Shown here: piece by piece, positions 1-8,783 of the stretch
Layout: the number at the start of each line of letters is the position of its first letter
Position numbering within the stretch: position 1 is the first letter of the stretch
Made by a program: the position numbers and the translations under genes
The notes under the pieces: generated by a model
What the model saw: the letters and a program-made list of their open reading frames with translations, nothing else
What the model was told of the DNA's origin: nothing
The model's database searches: none
NCBI RefSeq assembly: GCF_015265455.1
Contig: NZ_CP054492.1
Location: forward strand, 434,001 to 498,000
Direction: 5' to 3'
Source: Candidatus Sulfurimonas baltica
GTDB lineage: Bacteria; Campylobacterota; Campylobacteria; Campylobacterales; Sulfurimonadaceae
Length of the DNA stretch: 64,000 nt

Positions 1-389
1 AGTTTTGTTCTTGCTTTTAAACCTGCTAAATTTTCGTTTTTCTTAATTTTTGCATAATCATCTTTAAAGCCTATAATAGCGAATAATCCAAGAGTTAAAA
101 TTGAACCGACAGCATAGATGTTTGAAAACTTAATGGTAATAAGAGATGCCAAAATAGTTGCAAAAATAAAAACAACTCCACCCATAGTCGGAGTTTTTGC
201 TTTTTCTTTGTGTCTATCTGGCGCCCACTCGTTGATAGGCTGAACACTTGAAGTTCTTTGTGCCCACTTTATAAAACGGGGCATTAAAAACATTGTAAAA
301 AAAAGAGCTAAAAAGAAAGAGATTCCAGCTCTTATAGTAATATATCCAAGTATGTTAATATTTAGTATTTCTGATAGCCAATAAAGCAA
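1..389 (-). CDS. mraY: MraY, phospho-MurNAc-pentapeptide translocase (3' end cut by window edge)
   Basis: Integral membrane enzyme that moves phospho-MurNAc-pentapeptide from UDP onto undecaprenyl phosphate to make lipid I in peptidoglycan synthesis. About 129 N-terminal residues are visible. They hold hydrophobic segments near residues 17-37 and 70-90, the family motif KTPTMGG, and the DDYAK acidic motif that binds Mg2+ in this family. The start is TTG at 389, preceded by GGATAAACAAC and followed by LYWLSEILN. It diverges from gpmI, and the two genes share a symmetric -10 region. The C-terminal two-thirds lie outside the window. Identification is strong from the motifs. Confidence 0.93.
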   Translation of the reverse strand, partial: MLYWLSEILNINILGYITIRAGISFFLALFFTMFLMPRFIKWAQRTSSVQPINEWAPDRHKEKAKTPTMGGVVFIFATILASLITIKFSNIYAVGSILTLGLFAIIGFKDDYAKIKKNENLAGLKARTK

Positions 390-419
390 GTTGTTTATCC
401 TTAATTATATAAAAACGAC

Positions 420-432
420 ATTATAGTATAAT
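420..432. promoter_or_regulatory. Overlapping divergent -10 boxes for mraY and gpmI
   Basis: The sequence ATTATAGTATAAT reads TATAAT on both strands. The plus copy (427-432) lies about 32 bases upstream of the gpmI TTG, and the minus copy (420-425) lies about 31 bases upstream of the mraY TTG. Two polymerases could not occupy it together, so the genes may compete for initiation. No convincing -35 box is visible on either side, as is usual in Campylobacterota. Confidence 0.55.
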
Positions 433-463
433 TGCATAAAAGTTTTGTTTTGAAGGAAAAATT

Positions 464-1939
464 TTGAGTAAAAAAGTTGTTTTAGTCATAACAGATGGCA
501 TAGGGTTTAGTTATAAGACCGATCATAATGCGTTTTACAATGCCAAAAAACCAACATATGATAAACTCTTTAGTGAAACTCCTCATTCACTTATTGATAC
601 TTTTGGGCTCAGCGTTGGGCTTCCTGAAGGACAGATGGGAAATTCAGAAGTTGGGCATATGAGTATTGGGAGTGGAAGAATTTTGTATCAAGATTTGGTT
701 AAAATCTCTTTGGCTTTAAGTGAAAATACTTTAAAAGACAATGTGGAGTTAAAAAATCTTTTTAACGCTTCTAGCAGATTGCATCTTATTGGACTTATGA
801 GTGACGGCGGAGTTCACTCTCATATAGAACATTTTATGGGAATAGCTGATTTAGCTTCAAAAGAGGGAAAAGAGGTTTTTTTACATCTTATCACTGATGG
901 AAGGGATGTCTCTCCAACTTCAGCGGGAAAATATATAAAGCTAGTCGAATCTCATCTCAATGAAAACATTAAGATAGCTACAATTTCCGGCCGTTTTTAC
1001 AGTATGGACAGAGATAACCGTTGGGCAAGAGTTCAAAGAGGTTATGAGGCAATTGTAAATGCAACTCCTAAAACAGACAATACGCCAGCTGGATATATTG
1101 GCTCATCATATGCCTTAGGCGATACAGATGAGTTTGTAGCTCCAGTGGCATTTGAAGGTTACGACGGGTTTGAAGATGGGGACAGCGTTTTAACTATAAA
1201 CTTTAGAAGTGACAGAATGAGAGAACTTGTTTCAGCCATTGCTGATAAAAACTTTGATGGATTTGCAAGAACACACAAGAAAGTTAATCTAGCAACAATT
1301 ACAGAATATGACAAAAGTTTTACATATCCGGTTCTATTTAGAAAAGACGCTCCAAAAAATACACTAGCCGAGGTTATCTCATCCAAAGGATTAAGACAGC
1401 TTCATACAGCAGAAACAGAAAAGTATGCACATGTGACCTTTTTCTTAAATGGTGGTATAGATGAGCCTTATGTTAATGAGACAAGAGTGCTGATTCCATC
1501 ACCAGATGTAAAAACTTACAATGAAAAACCTGAAATGAGTGCAAAGGAAGTTGGTTGTGCAGTTTTAAAAGCCATGGACGACGGTTATGACTTTGTAGTT
1601 GTAAACTTTGCAAACGGAGATATGGTTGGGCATACTGGTGATTTTGAAGCAGCAAAAATTGCAGTTACTGCTGTTGACACAGAACTTGGTAAAATTATGA
1701 AAAAAGCCAAAGAGGATAATTATGCTTTAATAATTACGTCTGACCATGGCAATTGTGAAGAGATGAGGGATGAAGCGGGAGATGTTTTGACAAATCATAC
1801 AGTTGGAAAAGTTTGGTGTTTTGTTCAAGCAGATGGAGTTACCAAGGTTGAGACTGGCGGCTTAAACAATATCGCGCCCACAGTTTTGAAACTTATGGAG
1901 ATAGAGATTCCAAAAGAGATGGATCATGCACTAATATAG
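464..1939 (+). CDS. gpmI: 2,3-bisphosphoglycerate-independent phosphoglycerate mutase
   Basis: Cytosolic Mn2+-dependent enzyme that interconverts 3- and 2-phosphoglycerate in glycolysis and gluconeogenesis. At 491 residues it is close to the family length. The alkaline-phosphatase-like fold is shown by ITDG (metal ligand Asp11), the phosphoserine nucleophile in GNSEVGH (Ser61), and the C-terminal metal motifs SDHGNCEEM and NHTVG. Start is TTG at 464, downstream of AAGGAAAA. It is followed 24 bases later by fabG and probably shares a transcript with it. No dPGM-type gene is seen in the window. Confidence 0.96.
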   Translation: MSKKVVLVITDGIGFSYKTDHNAFYNAKKPTYDKLFSETPHSLIDTFGLSVGLPEGQMGNSEVGHMSIGSGRILYQDLVKISLALSENTLKDNVELKNLFNASSRLHLIGLMSDGGVHSHIEHFMGIADLASKEGKEVFLHLITDGRDVSPTSAGKYIKLVESHLNENIKIATISGRFYSMDRDNRWARVQRGYEAIVNATPKTDNTPAGYIGSSYALGDTDEFVAPVAFEGYDGFEDGDSVLTINFRSDRMRELVSAIADKNFDGFARTHKKVNLATITEYDKSFTYPVLFRKDAPKNTLAEVISSKGLRQLHTAETEKYAHVTFFLNGGIDEPYVNETRVLIPSPDVKTYNEKPEMSAKEVGCAVLKAMDDGYDFVVVNFANGDMVGHTGDFEAAKIAVTAVDTELGKIMKKAKEDNYALIITSDHGNCEEMRDEAGDVLTNHTVGKVWCFVQADGVTKVETGGLNNIAPTVLKLMEIEIPKEMDHALI

Positions 1940-1963
1940 TGCCAATTAAAAAAAAGGAAATAG

Positions 1964-2710
1964 ATGAAATTTAGTGGAAAAAATGTTTTAGTGACAGGTT
2001 CAAGTCGAGGTATTGGTGCAGAAATTGCAAAAACTTTAGCAGGTTTTGGCCTTAAGGTGTGGATTAACTATAGAAGTGGTGCAACAGAAGCTGACGCAGT
2101 AAAAGATGCAATAGAAACTGCTGGCGGAAAAGCAGCAGTAATTGGTTTTGATGTAAGTGACGAAGCGGCATTTGTTGATGCGATTAAAACTATTATTGAT
2201 AGTGATGGAGAACTCTCTTATCTTGTGAATAATGCTGGAATTACAAATGATAAACTAGCTCTTAGGATGAAAACAGAAGATTTTATGTCTGTAATAAATG
2301 CAAATCTAACATCTTGTTTTATTGGTTGTCGTGAGTCTATGAAAGTTATGCGTAAAAAGAAATTTGGCTCAGTTGTAAATATTGCTTCAATAGTTGGAGA
2401 AACTGGTAATGCTGGTCAAACAAATTATGCTGCTTCAAAAGGCGGAGTAATAGCTATGACAAAAAGTTTTGCTATTGAAGCAGCTACTAGCGGTATACGC
2501 TACAACACTGTAACACCTGGCTTTATAGCAACGGAAATGACCGATGCTCTTAGTGATGAAATCAAAAATGGATTTACTGCAAATATTCCAATGAAACGAT
2601 TTGGAAATGCTGTAGAAGTAGCAGAAGCAACAGCTTTTTTACTCTCAGATCACTCTAGTTATATAACAGGTGAAACACTAAAAGTTAATGGTGGTTTGAA
2701 TATGGCATAG
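1964..2710 (+). CDS. fabG: 3-oxoacyl-[ACP] reductase FabG
   Basis: NADPH-dependent reduction of 3-oxoacyl-ACP in type II fatty acid synthesis. The 248-residue short-chain dehydrogenase shows the nucleotide-binding TGSSRGIG (residues 11-18), NNAG (89-92), and the catalytic triad Ser142, Tyr155 and Lys159 (YAASK). The C-terminal Gly-rich tail GGLNMA is typical of FabG. ATG at 1964 has a good AAAAGGAAAT ribosome site. It leads the fabG-acpP-fabF-accA cluster, which supports a fatty-acid role over another SDR substrate. Confidence 0.95.
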   Translation: MKFSGKNVLVTGSSRGIGAEIAKTLAGFGLKVWINYRSGATEADAVKDAIETAGGKAAVIGFDVSDEAAFVDAIKTIIDSDGELSYLVNNAGITNDKLALRMKTEDFMSVINANLTSCFIGCRESMKVMRKKKFGSVVNIASIVGETGNAGQTNYAASKGGVIAMTKSFAIEAATSGIRYNTVTPGFIATEMTDALSDEIKNGFTANIPMKRFGNAVEVAEATAFLLSDHSSYITGETLKVNGGLNMA

Positions 2711-2760
2711 GCCTAGATTGCCTTTATTTGCCAAAGATTTTAAAATAATTAAGCTAACTA

Positions 2761-2769
2761 TGATATAAT
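2761..2769 (+). promoter_or_regulatory. Extended -10 promoter of acpP
   Basis: TGATATAAT is an extended -10 (TGnTATAAT), 35 bases upstream of the acpP ATG, in an AT-rich 93-base gap after fabG. A separate promoter would suit the high level of acyl carrier protein that cells need. No -35 box is clear. Confidence 0.6.
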
Positions 2770-2803
2770 TTCGTGAATTTATACACAAAACATAGGAGCT
2801 AGA

Positions 2804-3031
2804 ATGGCACTTTTAGACGATATTAAAGAAGTAGTAGTTGAGCAATTAGGCGTTAACGCAGATGAAGTAAAAGAAGACGCAAAATTTGTTGAAGATTTAG
2901 GTGCTGACAGCCTTGACGTAGTTGAATTAGTTATGGCTCTTGAAGAAAAGTTTGATATTGAAATACCTGATGATGAAGCAGAAAAAATTCAAACAGTTAG
3001 AGATGTTGTAACTTACATAGAAAGTAAATAA
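2804..3031 (+). CDS. acpP: Acyl carrier protein
   Basis: Small acidic carrier (75 residues) that holds growing acyl chains on a 4'-phosphopantetheine arm. The attachment motif is [10 protein letters not shown] with Ser36; the acidic helix II that contacts the synthase enzymes follows it. Ribosome site AGGAGC precedes the ATG. It lies between fabG and fabF, the usual bacterial context. Its own promoter upstream and hairpins downstream suggest that it can be expressed apart from its neighbours. Confidence 0.97.
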   Translation: MALLDDIKEVVVEQLGVNADEVKEDAKFVEDLGADSLDVVELVMALEEKFDIEIPDDEAEKIQTVRDVVTYIESK

Positions 3032-3042
3032 TAATATACCAT

Positions 3043-3065
3043 ACTATCGAGTATTTCTCGGTAGT
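3043..3065 (+). terminator. Hairpin after acpP (possible attenuator)
   Basis: ACTATCGAG / CTCGGTAGT form a 9-bp stem with one G-T pair and a 5-base loop, 11 bases after the acpP stop. A second, weaker stem (TCAGT 3082-3086, ACTGA 3093-3097) is followed by five T. Together they could end part of the acpP transcripts before fabF. The U-run after the first hairpin is interrupted, so termination may be partial. Confidence 0.5.
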
Positions 3066-3137
3066 AAAATATTTTTAGTGGTCAGTTTGATTACTGATTT
3101 TTGTAAAATATTTTATAATTTATCATGGAGAGATTAA

Positions 3138-4355
3138 ATGAAAAGAGTTGTTGTCACAGGTTTAGGCATGATAAATGCAGTAGGAAATGATAAAGAGAGT
3201 TCTTTTAAAGCTATTTGTGAAGGTGCATGTGGAATAGACACTATAACTCTTTTTGACCCTGAAAATTATGCTGTTAAAATTGCAGGTGAAGTTAAAGATT
3301 TTGATCCAGAAACAGTTATGGCACCAAAAGAGGTGAAAAAAGCTGATAGATTTATTCATCTTGGTCTTAAAGCTGCACAAGAAGCAATGGCAGATGCTAA
3401 CCTTGATGACAATACAGATATGGAAAGATTTGGGATTAGTGCAGGTTCAGGAATAGGCGGACTTCCTTTAATAGAGAAAAATTCTATAATAATAGAAACT
3501 AAAGGGCCTCGTAAAATTTCTCCATTCTTTATTCCTGGGGCATTGGTAAATATGCTAGGTGGATTTGTTTCTATTGAGCATGGGACAAAAGGTCCAAACC
3601 TTTCAAGTGTTACAGCGTGTGCGGCGGGAACACACGCTATTAGTGAAGCAGTCAAAACTATTATGTGTGGCGGTGCTGACAAAATGTTGGTTGTTTCGGC
3701 AGAGTGTGCTGTTACTGGCGCCGGTGTTGGTGGTTTTGCTGCGATGAAAGCACTCTCTACTAACAATGATAATCCGAAGGGTGCTTCTCGTCCATTTGAC
3801 ACAAATCGTGATGGTTTTGTTATGGGTGAGGGTGCTGCAGCTCTTGTTTTAGAAGTTTATGAAGATGCTGTTGCTCGTGGTGCAAACATATATGGAGAAA
3901 TCATAGGTTTTGGTGAGAGCGGAGATGCTAACCATATTACAACACCAAGCCTTGATGGTCCTGCTCGTGCCATGAAAGCTGCATATAAGATGGCAGGTTC
4001 ACCTAAACTTGATTATATAAATGCACATGGAACAAGTACTCCAATTAATGATAAGAATGAAACAGCAGCAGTTAAAGAGTTGCTTGGTGGTAAAGAGAAT
4101 TGTCCTCCAATGAGTTCAATTAAAGGTCAGATTGGACACTGTCTGGGCGCTGCTGGCGGCATTGAGGCGGTAGTATGTCTTATGGCTATGAGAGATGGAA
4201 TTATTCCTCCAACAATTAATTATGAAACACCTGATGAGAACTGTGATTTAGATGTTGTTCCTAATAAATCAAGAAAAGTTGCACTAAACACTGTTATGAG
4301 CAACTCTTTTGGTTTTGGTGGAACTAATGGTGTTTTGATTTTTAAAAAAATCTAA
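3138..4355 (+). CDS. fabF: 3-oxoacyl-[ACP] synthase II FabF
   Basis: Condenses malonyl-ACP with acyl-ACP in fatty-acid elongation (KAS II). The 405-residue thiolase-fold enzyme has the active-site Cys161 in VTACAAGTHA, the first catalytic His in NAHGTSTP (near residue 300), and the second in GHCLGAAGG (near 335). The C-terminal glycine loop FGFGGTN is intact. ATG at 3138 follows ATGGAGAGA. It lies 16 bases before accA. The Cys-His-His set separates it from KAS III (FabH). Confidence 0.96.
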   Translation: MKRVVVTGLGMINAVGNDKESSFKAICEGACGIDTITLFDPENYAVKIAGEVKDFDPETVMAPKEVKKADRFIHLGLKAAQEAMADANLDDNTDMERFGISAGSGIGGLPLIEKNSIIIETKGPRKISPFFIPGALVNMLGGFVSIEHGTKGPNLSSVTACAAGTHAISEAVKTIMCGGADKMLVVSAECAVTGAGVGGFAAMKALSTNNDNPKGASRPFDTNRDGFVMGEGAAALVLEVYEDAVARGANIYGEIIGFGESGDANHITTPSLDGPARAMKAAYKMAGSPKLDYINAHGTSTPINDKNETAAVKELLGGKENCPPMSSIKGQIGHCLGAAGGIEAVVCLMAMRDGIIPPTINYETPDENCDLDVVPNKSRKVALNTVMSNSFGFGGTNGVLIFKKI

Positions 4356-4370
4356 ATATAGGGATTTAAT

Positions 4371-5306
4371 TTGGCAACATATTTAGACTTTGAACACAAA
4401 ATAAAATTTATTCAAGAAGATATTATATCTGCACAAGTTCGTCATGATGACGGTGCAGTAGAAGCACTTCAGAAAAATCTAGATAAAGAAGTTTCAAAAA
4501 TATTTAATAACTTATCTCCTTTTCAGCAACTGCAACTCGCTCGTCACATTGATAGACCATATGCACTAGATTATATTAATTTAATCATGAGAGATAAATA
4601 TGAATTACATGGAGACAGACACTTCCGTGATGATGCTGCTATTCTTTGTTATTTAGGCTACATTGGCGATGAAAAAGTTATGGTTATCGGTGAGCAAAAG
4701 GGTCGTGGGACCAAAAATAAAATAAAAAGAAACTTTGGTATGCCACATCCTGAAGGTTATAGAAAAGCACTTCGTGCTGCTAAGTTAGCTGAAAAATTCA
4801 ATATACCAGTATTAATGCTTATTGATACACCGGGTGCATATCCTGGTATTGGAGCAGAAGAACGAAATCAGAGTGAAGCAATCGCAAGAAATTTACTAGA
4901 ATTGTCTCAGCTTCAAACTCAAACAATTTCTATTGTTATTGGAGAAGGTGGAAGTGGAGGCGCTCTGGCAATCGGAGTTGCTGATAAATTTGCCATGATG
5001 AGATATTCTGTATTTAGTGTTATATCACCAGAAGGATGCTCAGCTATTTTATGGAATGATCCTACAAAAGTTGAAGCGGCTACAAATGCTATGAAAATCA
5101 CTAGTGGTGATTTGATGGAATTAGGTCTTATTGATGATATTGTATCTGAACCGCTTATTGGAGCACACAGAGATAGAGACACTGCTGCCACTGCAATAGC
5201 AGAATACTTTTTAAGTGAACTCTCCAAGCTTCGTGAAATGACAAGCGAAGAGAGAATGGATGTTAGATATAAAAAACTGACAGGTGTCGGAGCATTTTCA
5301 GAGTAA
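4371..5306 (+). CDS. accA: Acetyl-CoA carboxylase carboxyltransferase subunit alpha
   Basis: Alpha half of the carboxyltransferase that moves CO2 from carboxybiotin to acetyl-CoA to give malonyl-CoA, the first step of fatty acid synthesis. The 311-residue protein has the crotonase-like core with GEQKGR, the acyl-CoA-site segment [19 protein letters not shown], and the oxyanion-hole glycines [13 protein letters not shown]. Start is TTG at 4371 after a GGGATTTAAT ribosome site. It ends the fab cluster and converges on the exonuclease gene 8 bases away. AccB, C and D are not in the window. Confidence 0.95.
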   Translation: MATYLDFEHKIKFIQEDIISAQVRHDDGAVEALQKNLDKEVSKIFNNLSPFQQLQLARHIDRPYALDYINLIMRDKYELHGDRHFRDDAAILCYLGYIGDEKVMVIGEQKGRGTKNKIKRNFGMPHPEGYRKALRAAKLAEKFNIPVLMLIDTPGAYPGIGAEERNQSEAIARNLLELSQLQTQTISIVIGEGGSGGALAIGVADKFAMMRYSVFSVISPEGCSAILWNDPTKVEAATNAMKITSGDLMELGLIDDIVSEPLIGAHRDRDTAATAIAEYFLSELSKLREMTSEERMDVRYKKLTGVGAFSE

Positions 5307-5314
5307 AACTATAA

Positions 5315-6115
5315 TTATTCTTCTTCTTGATTCTCTTTTAGAGGATCAAATTTTGGTCTTTTCAGCCTTTTTGCCTCTTTAGAAAATTTTATAATATCTT
5401 CTACAGTTTTAATGTCTTTATTTAAATTTTTGAGTGACAATTTGAACAGTTCATATGTAGTTAAAACATCACTCATTGCTCTATGATGTGTAGCGTTTGG
5501 ATGTAGGCTTAGAGAGTTGTTTAGATATGAGAGTGCATATCTGTAAGATTCAACTGTTCTCTCTGCTAAAGATAATGAGCACAAGCTTCTGTTTAGCAGA
5601 GGAGCTAACCCAATCTTTTGCATGCTTAATGATATGAATTTATAGTCAAACTTTACATCATGAGCTACAAAAATCGCATCACCTAAAAAGAGTTTAAAAT
5701 CATACATGACCTTTTTTAAGTTTGGTGCATCTTTTGTATCTTCTGCTTTTATACCAGTTATTTCTGTAATGTGTGAATTGATCTCTTTACAGTGGACTAG
5801 GGATTCATATCTATCAGTTATTTCACCATTTTTAACTTTAACTGCGCCAATTTCTATAATTTGGTGCTTATCTATTTTTGAGCCATTTGTTTCAATGTCA
5901 ACAATACAAAACTCTGCATCTTCTATTGACATAAATTTTGTAGCAAAGTAAAAGTAACCGCGATCCTTTAAAATATTCAACCCTTGCGAGTGCCAAAGCT
6001 CTAAAGAGAAGTCTAAATCATCATCAACTTGCTCTTTAAAACTCTGTAAACATAACCCTTTAGATGAAAGCTTATGGATACTTTTAGTGTCCAGAGGAAA
6101 ATCATTACTTAGCAT
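5315..6115 (-). CDS. DnaQ-family (DEDDh) 3'-5' exonuclease
   Basis: Probable proofreading-type exonuclease. The 266-residue protein has about 90 N-terminal residues of unknown fold, then a DEDDh domain. Exo I is FCIVDIETNG (D-x-E), Exo II is VAHDVKFDYKFI, and Exo III is HRAMSD; all catalytic acids are present. Campylobacterota often carry such an epsilon-like protein outside a classic dnaQ context. It could be the polymerase III proofreading subunit or an RNase T-like enzyme; the sequence does not decide. It overlaps trpF by 11 bases, so it is translated from the rpe-trpF transcript. Confidence 0.85.
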   Translation of the reverse strand: MLSNDFPLDTKSIHKLSSKGLCLQSFKEQVDDDLDFSLELWHSQGLNILKDRGYFYFATKFMSIEDAEFCIVDIETNGSKIDKHQIIEIGAVKVKNGEITDRYESLVHCKEINSHITEITGIKAEDTKDAPNLKKVMYDFKLFLGDAIFVAHDVKFDYKFISLSMQKIGLAPLLNRSLCSLSLAERTVESYRYALSYLNNSLSLHPNATHHRAMSDVLTTYELFKLSLKNLNKDIKTVEDIIKFSKEAKRLKRPKFDPLKENQEEE

Positions 6116-6689
6116 TAAGTATAAACTCTTTCACTTTTTTTGCATTTTTTTTGCCATGAGATTGTTCAACACCGCTACTAACATCAACACCATAAAATCC
6201 ATACTCTTTTACGGAAGCTACATTTTTAGGATCTAGTCCACCAGCTAAAATGATTTTAGAGCAATCGACTTCTTTAAACCACTCTATGTTCAATCTTTTC
6301 CCAGCTCCGCCGTATGTCTCACAATAAGCATCTACTAGTCTATATTCATTACTGTGCTGCAAAATGTCATCAGCATCTTTAGCACGTATTACTTTAATAT
6401 GTGGGACAACAAGTTGTTTATATATTTCGTCCGAAGCTTCAAAATGGAGTTGAGCAAGAGTGCATCCAGACTCATACATGTAAGCATTGATTGTATTGGC
6501 ATCAACATTAACAAATAATCCAACTTTTTCTACAAAGGGAGGGAGTTTATTTATTATTTTTTTAGCATCTGAAGGGGAGAGATATCTGGGGGATTTTTCA
6601 TAAAAAACAAAGCCCAATGCATCGGCACCAGCTTCTATTGCATACATAGCGTCTTCGTACGATGTAATCCCACAGATTTTACAACGCAT
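6105..6689 (-). CDS. trpF: Phosphoribosylanthranilate isomerase
   Basis: Converts N-(5'-phosphoribosyl)anthranilate to the carboxyphenylamino sugar in tryptophan synthesis. The 194-residue TIM barrel begins with KICGIT, whose Cys is the usual general base, and carries ALGFVFYEKSPRY, the LAGGLDPKNV phosphate loop and GVDVSSGVE at the end. The catalytic Asp lies in the region of residue 120, as in the family. The start overlaps the rpe stop (TAATG), so translation is coupled. No other trp genes are nearby. Confidence 0.93.
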   Translation of the reverse strand: MRCKICGITSYEDAMYAIEAGADALGFVFYEKSPRYLSPSDAKKIINKLPPFVEKVGLFVNVDANTINAYMYESGCTLAQLHFEASDEIYKQLVVPHIKVIRAKDADDILQHSNEYRLVDAYCETYGGAGKRLNIEWFKEVDCSKIILAGGLDPKNVASVKEYGFYGVDVSSGVEQSHGKKNAKKVKEFILNAK

Positions 6690-7330
6690 TAAATTTGTAA
6701 ACTTTTAATTGCTTCTTCTTTGCTTTCATGTTTAAAGACATAGTTGCCAGCAACAACGATGTCTACACCAACATCTTTTAAAGCTTGAATGTTTTTATCA
6801 CTTACTCCACCATCAACTTCAATAAGACAGTTTGGATTAATTTTGTTTCTTAACTCATTTAATCTTGCAGCTTTAGGTATCACAGAATCAATAAAGCTTT
6901 GTCCACCAAAACCAGGATTAACACTCATAAGTAGAACCATGTCTAAATCTTCAAGTAGATATTCTATAGATTCCGGAGGAGTATGTGGGTTTAAGACAAT
7001 CGCAGGTTTGATGCCTAAAGAGCGAATCTTTTGTATAAGCCTGTGAGGATGCTTCTCCTCTTCTATATGAAAAGAGATATACTCTGGCTTTAAAGGTGCA
7101 AAAAGCTCAACAAAGAAAGTGTTGTTTTCAACCATAAGATGGATATCTAAGGGCTTTGTTGCACATTTTGCAATAGCAGAAACAACGACAGGTCCTATAG
7201 TTAAATTTGGAACAAAATGTCCATCCATAACATCTACATGTACGAAATCACAGCCAGCATTACATATATCTTCTACATCTCTTTGTAAATTTCCAAAATC
7301 TGCTGAGAGCACGCTAGGAGCAACTTTCAT
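6689..7330 (-). CDS. rpe: Ribulose-phosphate 3-epimerase
   Basis: Interconverts ribulose-5-phosphate and xylulose-5-phosphate in the pentose phosphate and Calvin-type pathways. The 213-residue TIM barrel shows SVLSADFGNL, the metal-site HVDVMDGHFVPN and DIHLMV motifs, the MSVNPGFGGQ loop, and the second catalytic Asp in EVDGGVS. ATG at 7330 has an AGGTGAAAAA ribosome site. It heads a three-gene unit with trpF and the exonuclease. Confidence 0.95.
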   Translation of the reverse strand: MKVAPSVLSADFGNLQRDVEDICNAGCDFVHVDVMDGHFVPNLTIGPVVVSAIAKCATKPLDIHLMVENNTFFVELFAPLKPEYISFHIEEEKHPHRLIQKIRSLGIKPAIVLNPHTPPESIEYLLEDLDMVLLMSVNPGFGGQSFIDSVIPKAARLNELRNKINPNCLIEVDGGVSDKNIQALKDVGVDIVVAGNYVFKHESKEEAIKSLQI

Positions 7331-7388
7331 TTTTTCACCTTTATATTATTCACGCTTACTTTTTTGAAATGTTACTATTAATTAACTG

Positions 7389-8783
7389 TTATCTTGTTAA
7401 GAAAAATAAAAATTTATCATTATTAAAAGACAAATCTACTTGAATACCTTTTTTGTTATCCAGTACTTCCATAAGACTATCAATGTCTTGGTATGTTCTA
7501 GGAAGAGTAATGTTTACTCTTATATCTTCATCAGATAAAAGAGTTTTTATCTTGCCTCCTACTATATTTACTAGTTCTGCTAATGTGTCTAAAATCAACT
7601 CTAAATCATCAGTATCTTCACCAATAAGGAGCTCACAGGCTTTTTTTGCAATTGCTTTTGGAAAGACTAGAACAACCATTCCATCCATGTCTCCATAGTA
7701 TCCTATTGAACTCGCAAGCTTGTCGTCTTTATCAACTATTGATATTTTCTGAATATCAGCAGAGTTTTTAATCGCTTTAGAGTTTGTCATCATCTCAATT
7801 GTTAAAACTGTTGCATCTATAAATCTTGGAAGTTCTATCACAGTTTTTTTATTTATAGCTCTTTTATTCTTAATGTTGGCAGCACTGCTTGCACCCAACT
7901 CTTTTAGCAACTCTTTATTTTGAAGAATATCATCCATTTGAGGGTAAAACAATATTCCTGCATCCTCAAGATTTTCTCTAAACGATTCTTGGGTTTTTTC
8001 AAATGACATACCTACAAAACATACCGTTGCGTTGTACTCAGCGGCAGAGCTTGCTAATTTTGAAAAAAAGTTAAGAGCATGTACGTTCATACTAATTACT
8101 TTATAAGCATCAAATATAAATAGCCTGAAACCCACATTTAGAGAGTTGTTGTGATAGTCCATGTTAAATTGATTATTTATCTCAACATCTAAAAAGGATG
8201 AGATAGTGTATATGATAGCATTGCCAGTTACCCGCGCAGCAAATGTTTGACCCATTTGCCCTATATATGTGTCTTCTATTATATAGTCATAAGGGTTTGA
8301 CCCCTCTTTTTTTTGTATAAATTCCTCTTTTGTTTGGGCAATTATTGGGTTATGCCCATTGTCATGAAGTTCTATCGCCATAGCAGAGCGTTGTGATTTA
8401 TCATTACTATAAAGTAAAATACTTTTATCTTTTGCATTAAAAGTGGAGGTAAATAGATAAGCTGTCTCAATTGTATTAAAAAGTGAAAAATCTAAATCAT
8501 CCTGATAAAACTTTTTAATTGCCTCAAACTTTTTATGATCATAATCGCAAAAGCCCACTATTGTATGATTTTTTTTACGTACTTTTGTAAAAAGTTTAAC
8601 AAATGAATCTAATCCGTTGCGGTTGAAAAAAACAACTTTTTTTAAAGATACTAAAATCATCTCTACTTTTAAATTTACAGTCGCTTCAACATCATCAATG
8701 CTTAAAAATGACGTTGTATTATTAGCATCTAAAAACCCCTGTGGTGAAAAAACACCAATGTTTTTTTTAACTACAGCTTTCAT
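7389..8783 (-). CDS. STAS / pseudo-receiver / CheX-domain signalling protein
   Basis: Not a named gene. The 464 residues read as modules: an N-terminal STAS-like fold (about 10-100, GLDSFVKLF in place of the antagonist loop), a receiver-like segment (about 115-185) without the usual phospho-acceptor pattern, a second STAS-like stretch (about 200-290), and a C-terminal CheX/CheC phosphatase-like domain (about 315-464). The last holds the E-x-x-N motif in LAELVNIVGGK. CheX proteins remove phosphate from CheY, so a chemotaxis or surface-signalling role is inferred. It overlaps the upstream HDOD gene by 4 bases (ATGA). A shorter relative lies at 49.2-50.2 kb. Confidence 0.75.
   Translation of the reverse strand: MKAVVKKNIGVFSPQGFLDANNTTSFLSIDDVEATVNLKVEMILVSLKKVVFFNRNGLDSFVKLFTKVRKKNHTIVGFCDYDHKKFEAIKKFYQDDLDFSLFNTIETAYLFTSTFNAKDKSILLYSNDKSQRSAMAIELHDNGHNPIIAQTKEEFIQKKEGSNPYDYIIEDTYIGQMGQTFAARVTGNAIIYTISSFLDVEINNQFNMDYHNNSLNVGFRLFIFDAYKVISMNVHALNFFSKLASSAAEYNATVCFVGMSFEKTQESFRENLEDAGILFYPQMDDILQNKELLKELGASSAANIKNKRAINKKTVIELPRFIDATVLTIEMMTNSKAIKNSADIQKISIVDKDDKLASSIGYYGDMDGMVVLVFPKAIAKKACELLIGEDTDDLELILDTLAELVNIVGGKIKTLLSDEDIRVNITLPRTYQDIDSLMEVLDNKKGIQVDLSFNNDKFLFFLTR

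Noticed and set aside
3356-3802. 148-codon open frame on the minus strand opposite fabF
   Set aside because: It lies wholly within fabF, which has every family motif; no ribosome site and no family look. A shadow of codon bias.
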